Source of the DNA: JAYXXU01 sp037969155
GTDB taxonomy: Bacteria > Pseudomonadota > Gammaproteobacteria > Pseudomonadales > Moraxellaceae
Length of the DNA stretch: 24,533 bases
Reading direction: 5' to 3'
Assembly (NCBI GenBank): GCA_037969155.1
Contig: JBBKWW010000025.1
Location: 1 to 24,533 of the forward strand
Position numbers and translations under genes: made by a program
Shown: piece by piece, positions 22,228-24,533 of the stretch
Layout of the letters: every line of letters starts with the position of its first letter
Position numbering within the stretch: the first letter of the stretch is position 1
The notes under the pieces: model-generated
Database searches by the model: none
Seen by the model: the letters and a program-made list of their open reading frames with translations, nothing else
What the model was told of the DNA's origin: nothing

Positions 22228-23721
22228 ATGATGAACCGTATTGAATTTGATCGGCTGGTCGCTAAAGGCTATAGCCATATCCCTGTATTTCGCCAACGTT
22301 TAGCGGATACCGACACCCCACTGGCGGTGTATGCGCGTTTGCGTCAAGCCGATATTCCCGCGTATTTGTTTGAGTCGGTGCAAGGCGGTGAGCGCTGGGG
22401 TCGTTATTCGATGATCGGGTTTGGTCAAGGGACGACCTTGCAATACCAACATGGTCAAATGTCGCTACAGACAGCACAAGGTGTGCAAACTGTTCCTTGC
22501 GTTGATCCCTTTCAATATATTCGCGACTTTCAAGCGCAATATCGCGTGCCGACTCAAGCTGAGATTCCCGAGCTGACGGGCTTTAGTGGTGGCCTGATTG
22601 GCTATTTTGGCTATGACAGTGTGCGCTGCATCGAGCCTACACTGGGTGCAGGCCCACAAGATGATCCGATTGGTTTGCCCGATATTTGGTTGGCCCTATC
22701 ACAACAAGTGGTGGTGTTTGACAACCTACGCGATAGCTTGTTTTTGATTGTGCATGCTGATGCGACCCAGCCCGATGCTTTTGAACAGGCACAACAGGCA
22801 CTTGATCAGCTTGAGCAGCGTTTGGCTGCACCCTTACAATTACAGGCGCTGCCACATACGCCACCAAACTTTGTTTCACAAACGGGTGAGCAGGCATTCA
22901 TGGCAGCAGTGGAGCAGGTGCAAGAGTACATCCGCGCCGGTGATGTTATGCAGGTCGTACCCAGTCAGCGGCTGACGTCAGCCTTTGATGGTGATGCATT
23001 ATCGGTATATCGCGCGCTTCGTCATCTGAATCCATCACCATATCTATTTTTATTACAGGGCTTTACGGTCGATAAACAGTCATTTGATTTGGTCGGTTCC
23101 TCGCCAGAGATCCTATCACGGCTTGAGCATGGTGTCGTCACCGTGCGGCCAATTGCAGGGACACGGCCACGCGGAAAAACCCCTGCACAAGATCAAGCAT
23201 TGGCCGATGAGTTATTGAGTGATGCCAAGGAGATTGCCGAGCATCTCATGTTGATAGACTTAGGTCGTAACGATGTGGGGCGGGTGAGTCAGGTTGGTCA
23301 GGTGCGTGTCACCGAGCAGATGAGCATCGAACGTTACTCGCATGTGATGCATATCGTGTCAAATGTCGAGGGTAAAGTCCGTGATGGATTAGACGCACTC
23401 GATGTATTTAAAGCCACGTTTCCCGCAGGCACACTGTCTGGTGCACCCAAAATTCGCGCCATGCAAATCATCGATGAATTAGAACCCGTGCGACGTGGCG
23501 TGTTTGGTGGTGCAGTCGGCTATCTGGGCTGGCATGGTGAAATGGACACTGCAATTGCGATTCGAACCGCAGTCATTCGTGCCGGTCAAGTCCATGTGCA
23601 AGCGGGTGCGGGTGTGGTTGCAGATTCGATTCCTGCTAGTGAGTGGAACGAAACATTGATCAAAGCGCGAGCAGTTGTACGCGCTGTTGAGCTGTCTGCA
23701 AGCGGTTTGGCGATTGATTGA
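22228..23721 (+). CDS. trpE: Anthranilate synthase component I (TrpE)
   Basis: TrpE converts chorismate and ammonia to anthranilate, the first step of tryptophan synthesis, together with the TrpG glutaminase (not in the window). The 497-residue protein has the N-terminal regulatory domain with YLFESVQGGERWGRYS (46-61; the LLES-like motif bound by feedback tryptophan) and the chorismate-binding domain with VRPIAGTRPRG, LIDLGRNDVGRV, YSHVMHIVSNVEG, FPAGTLSGAPKIRAM and GAGVVADSIPASEWNE. ATG 22228 and ATG 22231 are both possible, with GAGA at 22217-22220. The 149-base gap from gph holds no Trp-rich leader peptide or attenuator that I can see, and no promoter matching both hexamers. The tRNA operon promoter follows shortly after the stop. 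Confidence 0.97.
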   Translation: MMNRIEFDRLVAKGYSHIPVFRQRLADTDTPLAVYARLRQADIPAYLFESVQGGERWGRYSMIGFGQGTTLQYQHGQMSLQTAQGVQTVPCVDPFQYIRDFQAQYRVPTQAEIPELTGFSGGLIGYFGYDSVRCIEPTLGAGPQDDPIGLPDIWLALSQQVVVFDNLRDSLFLIVHADATQPDAFEQAQQALDQLEQRLAAPLQLQALPHTPPNFVSQTGEQAFMAAVEQVQEYIRAGDVMQVVPSQRLTSAFDGDALSVYRALRHLNPSPYLFLLQGFTVDKQSFDLVGSSPEILSRLEHGVVTVRPIAGTRPRGKTPAQDQALADELLSDAKEIAEHLMLIDLGRNDVGRVSQVGQVRVTEQMSIERYSHVMHIVSNVEGKVRDGLDALDVFKATFPAGTLSGAPKIRAMQIIDELEPVRRGVFGGAVGYLGWHGEMDTAIAIRTAVIRAGQVHVQAGAGVVADSIPASEWNETLIKARAVVRAVELSASGLAID

Positions 23722-23753
23722 GCGGTTTTTGCTGGTTTTATGCAAAAAAGGGC

Positions 23754-23781
23754 TTGCTTAATCGTCTGGTTTTGTTATGAT
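23754..23781 (+). promoter_or_regulatory. Promoter of the tRNA-tuf operon
   Basis: TTGCTT (23754-23759) and TATGAT (23776-23781) are separated by 16 bases, with a predicted start near 23788. The following stretch (GTTTGCCGCTTCG) contains GC-rich steps like the discriminators of stable-RNA promoters. It lies between trpE and the first tRNA. Confidence 0.65.
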
Positions 23782-23822
23782 GTTTGCCGCTTCGATGCTG
23801 ATCGAACGTGTGTTTGTTTGCC

Positions 23823-23898
<76 letters not shown>

Positions 23899-23952
23899 TT
23901 TAAACCATGTGAAATTGCCAAGCGTGCTAGACAGTTCGCTGTCTTGTTTTAA

Positions 23953-24036
23953 GGTGGGATTGGGGAGCGGTCAAACCCAACAGACTGTAACTCTGTCGCG
24001 AAAGCTTCGAAGGTTCGAATCCTTCTCCCACCACCA
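23953..24036 (+). tRNA. tRNA-Tyr (anticodon GTA)
   Basis: An 84-base tRNA with a long variable arm as expected of bacterial tRNA-Tyr. Acceptor GGTGGGA/TCCCACC, anticodon stem ACAGA/TCTGT with loop CTGTAAC (anticodon GTA at 23987-23989), T-loop GTTCGAAT, discriminator A and encoded CCA. Confidence 0.96.
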
Positions 24037-24073
24037 AATTTGATCATCAGGTCAGATCGTGCAGCTCAGCTGT

Positions 24074-24149
24074 GCGGGAGTAGCTCAATTGGTAGAGCGT
24101 CAGCCTTCCAAGCTGAATGTCGCGAGTTCGACCCTCGTCTCCCGCTCCA
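24074..24149 (+). tRNA. tRNA-Gly (anticodon TCC)
   Basis: A 76-base cloverleaf with acceptor GCGGGAG/CTCCCGC, D-arm AGCTCAATTGGTAGAGC, anticodon stem TCAGC/GCTGA with loop CTTCCAA (anticodon TCC at 24107-24109), discriminator T and encoded CCA. Confidence 0.96.
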
Positions 24150-24181
24150 TGACTGATCTTGTTGATGTGCTGCTTAAATTT

Positions 24182-24256
<75 letters not shown>

Positions 24257-24281
24257 TTTTGTATGATCTTGAATGATGTAG

Positions 24282-24301
24282 GGCGGTCTTTGACCGTCTT
24301 T
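24282..24301 (+). terminator. Hairpin between the last tRNA and tuf
   Basis: GGCGGTC pairs with GACCGTC (one G-T pair) around a TTT loop, followed by TTTCTGTTT. It resembles a weak intrinsic terminator and could trim the tRNA transcript or reduce read-through into tuf. Confidence 0.5.
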
Positions 24302-24304
24302 CTG

Positions 24305-24323
24305 TTTAGGTTTTCAACCTAAA
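24305..24323 (+). other. Second hairpin in the tuf leader
   Basis: TTTAGGTT and AACCTAAA form eight perfect pairs with a TTC loop, seven bases after the previous hairpin. A short T-run appears ten bases later (24332-24337). It may be a processing or attenuation element in the tRNA-tuf transcript. Confidence 0.4.
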
Positions 24324-24335
24324 ATACAAGATTTT

Positions 24336-24363
24336 TTGATGAATACCAATCTTTAGTTATTAA
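24336..24363 (+). promoter_or_regulatory. Possible internal promoter of tuf
   Basis: TTGATG (24336-24341) and TATTAA (24358-24363) are 16 bases apart, downstream of both hairpins and 64 bases before the tuf start. Matches are moderate, so this is tentative. Confidence 0.3.
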
Positions 24364-24427
24364 ATATTGGTTATCTATTAGGACTAGGCGGGTGCGTTGT
24401 CATCCGGCGTGAACGAGGAAGATCACT

Positions 24428-24533
24428 ATGGCAAAGGCCAAGTTTGAACGTAACAAGCCGCACGTCAACGTCGGCACCATCGGTCACGTCGACCATGGTA
24501 AAACCACTCTGACGGCAGCGATCAGCTTAAACT
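24428..24533 (+). CDS. tuf: Translation elongation factor EF-Tu (5' part)
   Basis: The first 35 codons of EF-Tu are present: [19 protein letters not shown] followed by the P-loop [11 protein letters not shown]-Tu carries aminoacyl-tRNA to the ribosome. The window ends inside the gene, so it is partial. GAGGAAG (24415-24421) lies six bases before the ATG. After LTAAI the sequence reads SLN, where EF-Tu of relatives normally continues ATVC or similar; this falls in the last dozen bases. Because tuf is usually duplicated, assemblies often break here, and the odd end may be an artefact. Placement after four tRNAs corresponds to tufB. Confidence 0.93.

Overview
The window looks like chromosomal DNA of a gammaproteobacterium of the Moraxellaceae type (Acinetobacter, Perlucidibaca and relatives), with base composition near balance rather than AT-rich like Acinetobacter. 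The evidence is gene content and order recalled from that group: divergent uvrA and an MFS transporter followed by ssb, a stand-alone gspN-gspC-gspD block, gph next to trpE, and a tRNA Thr-Tyr-Gly-Thr cluster running into tuf. No phage, insertion sequence, CRISPR array or defence island is visible. The genes are almost all housekeeping or envelope functions, and no gene-free stretch exceeds 300 bases.

Layout. 1-937: two tandem type IV pilin genes, the second behind a near-perfect sigma-54 promoter. 934-4902 (minus strand): mlaA, a PP2C/SpoIIE-type phosphatase with a degenerate receiver-like N-terminus, a STAS anti-sigma-factor antagonist, a nitrilase-family amidohydrolase and a cyclic-nucleotide-binding protein. 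5155-7822 (plus): rpoN, a secreted DNA/RNA endonuclease and a small conserved-looking protein. 7872-10787 (minus): an SLC13-type transporter interrupted by one in-frame amber codon, and a MscS channel. 10958-13792 (minus): uvrA. 13992-16423 (plus): a YajR-like MFS transporter, ssb and an H-NS-family protein. 16579-21311 (plus): gspN, gspC, gspD and a two-FHA-domain tail-anchored protein. 21413-23721 (plus): gph and trpE. 23823-24256: four tRNA genes. 24428 to the end: the 5' part of tuf.

How the parts connect. The window holds both a sigma-54 promoter (on a pilin gene) and the gene for sigma-54 itself. The STAS and PP2C genes form a partner-switching pair beside mlaA, an arrangement I recall from Pseudomonas. 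The FHA protein is coupled to the type II secretion genes by position and ribosome-binding site. The items most worth checking are the amber-split transporter, the apparent loss of the MlaA lipobox, the phosphatase/STAS module with its degenerate receiver, the FHA protein in the gsp operon, the terminator-like hairpin between the only good promoter and the H-NS gene, and the abrupt departure from the usual EF-Tu sequence at the window's last bases.

Several starts were moved inward from the longest reading frame, using ribosome-binding sites and known family N-termini. All functional calls come from reading motifs by eye; no database search was run.
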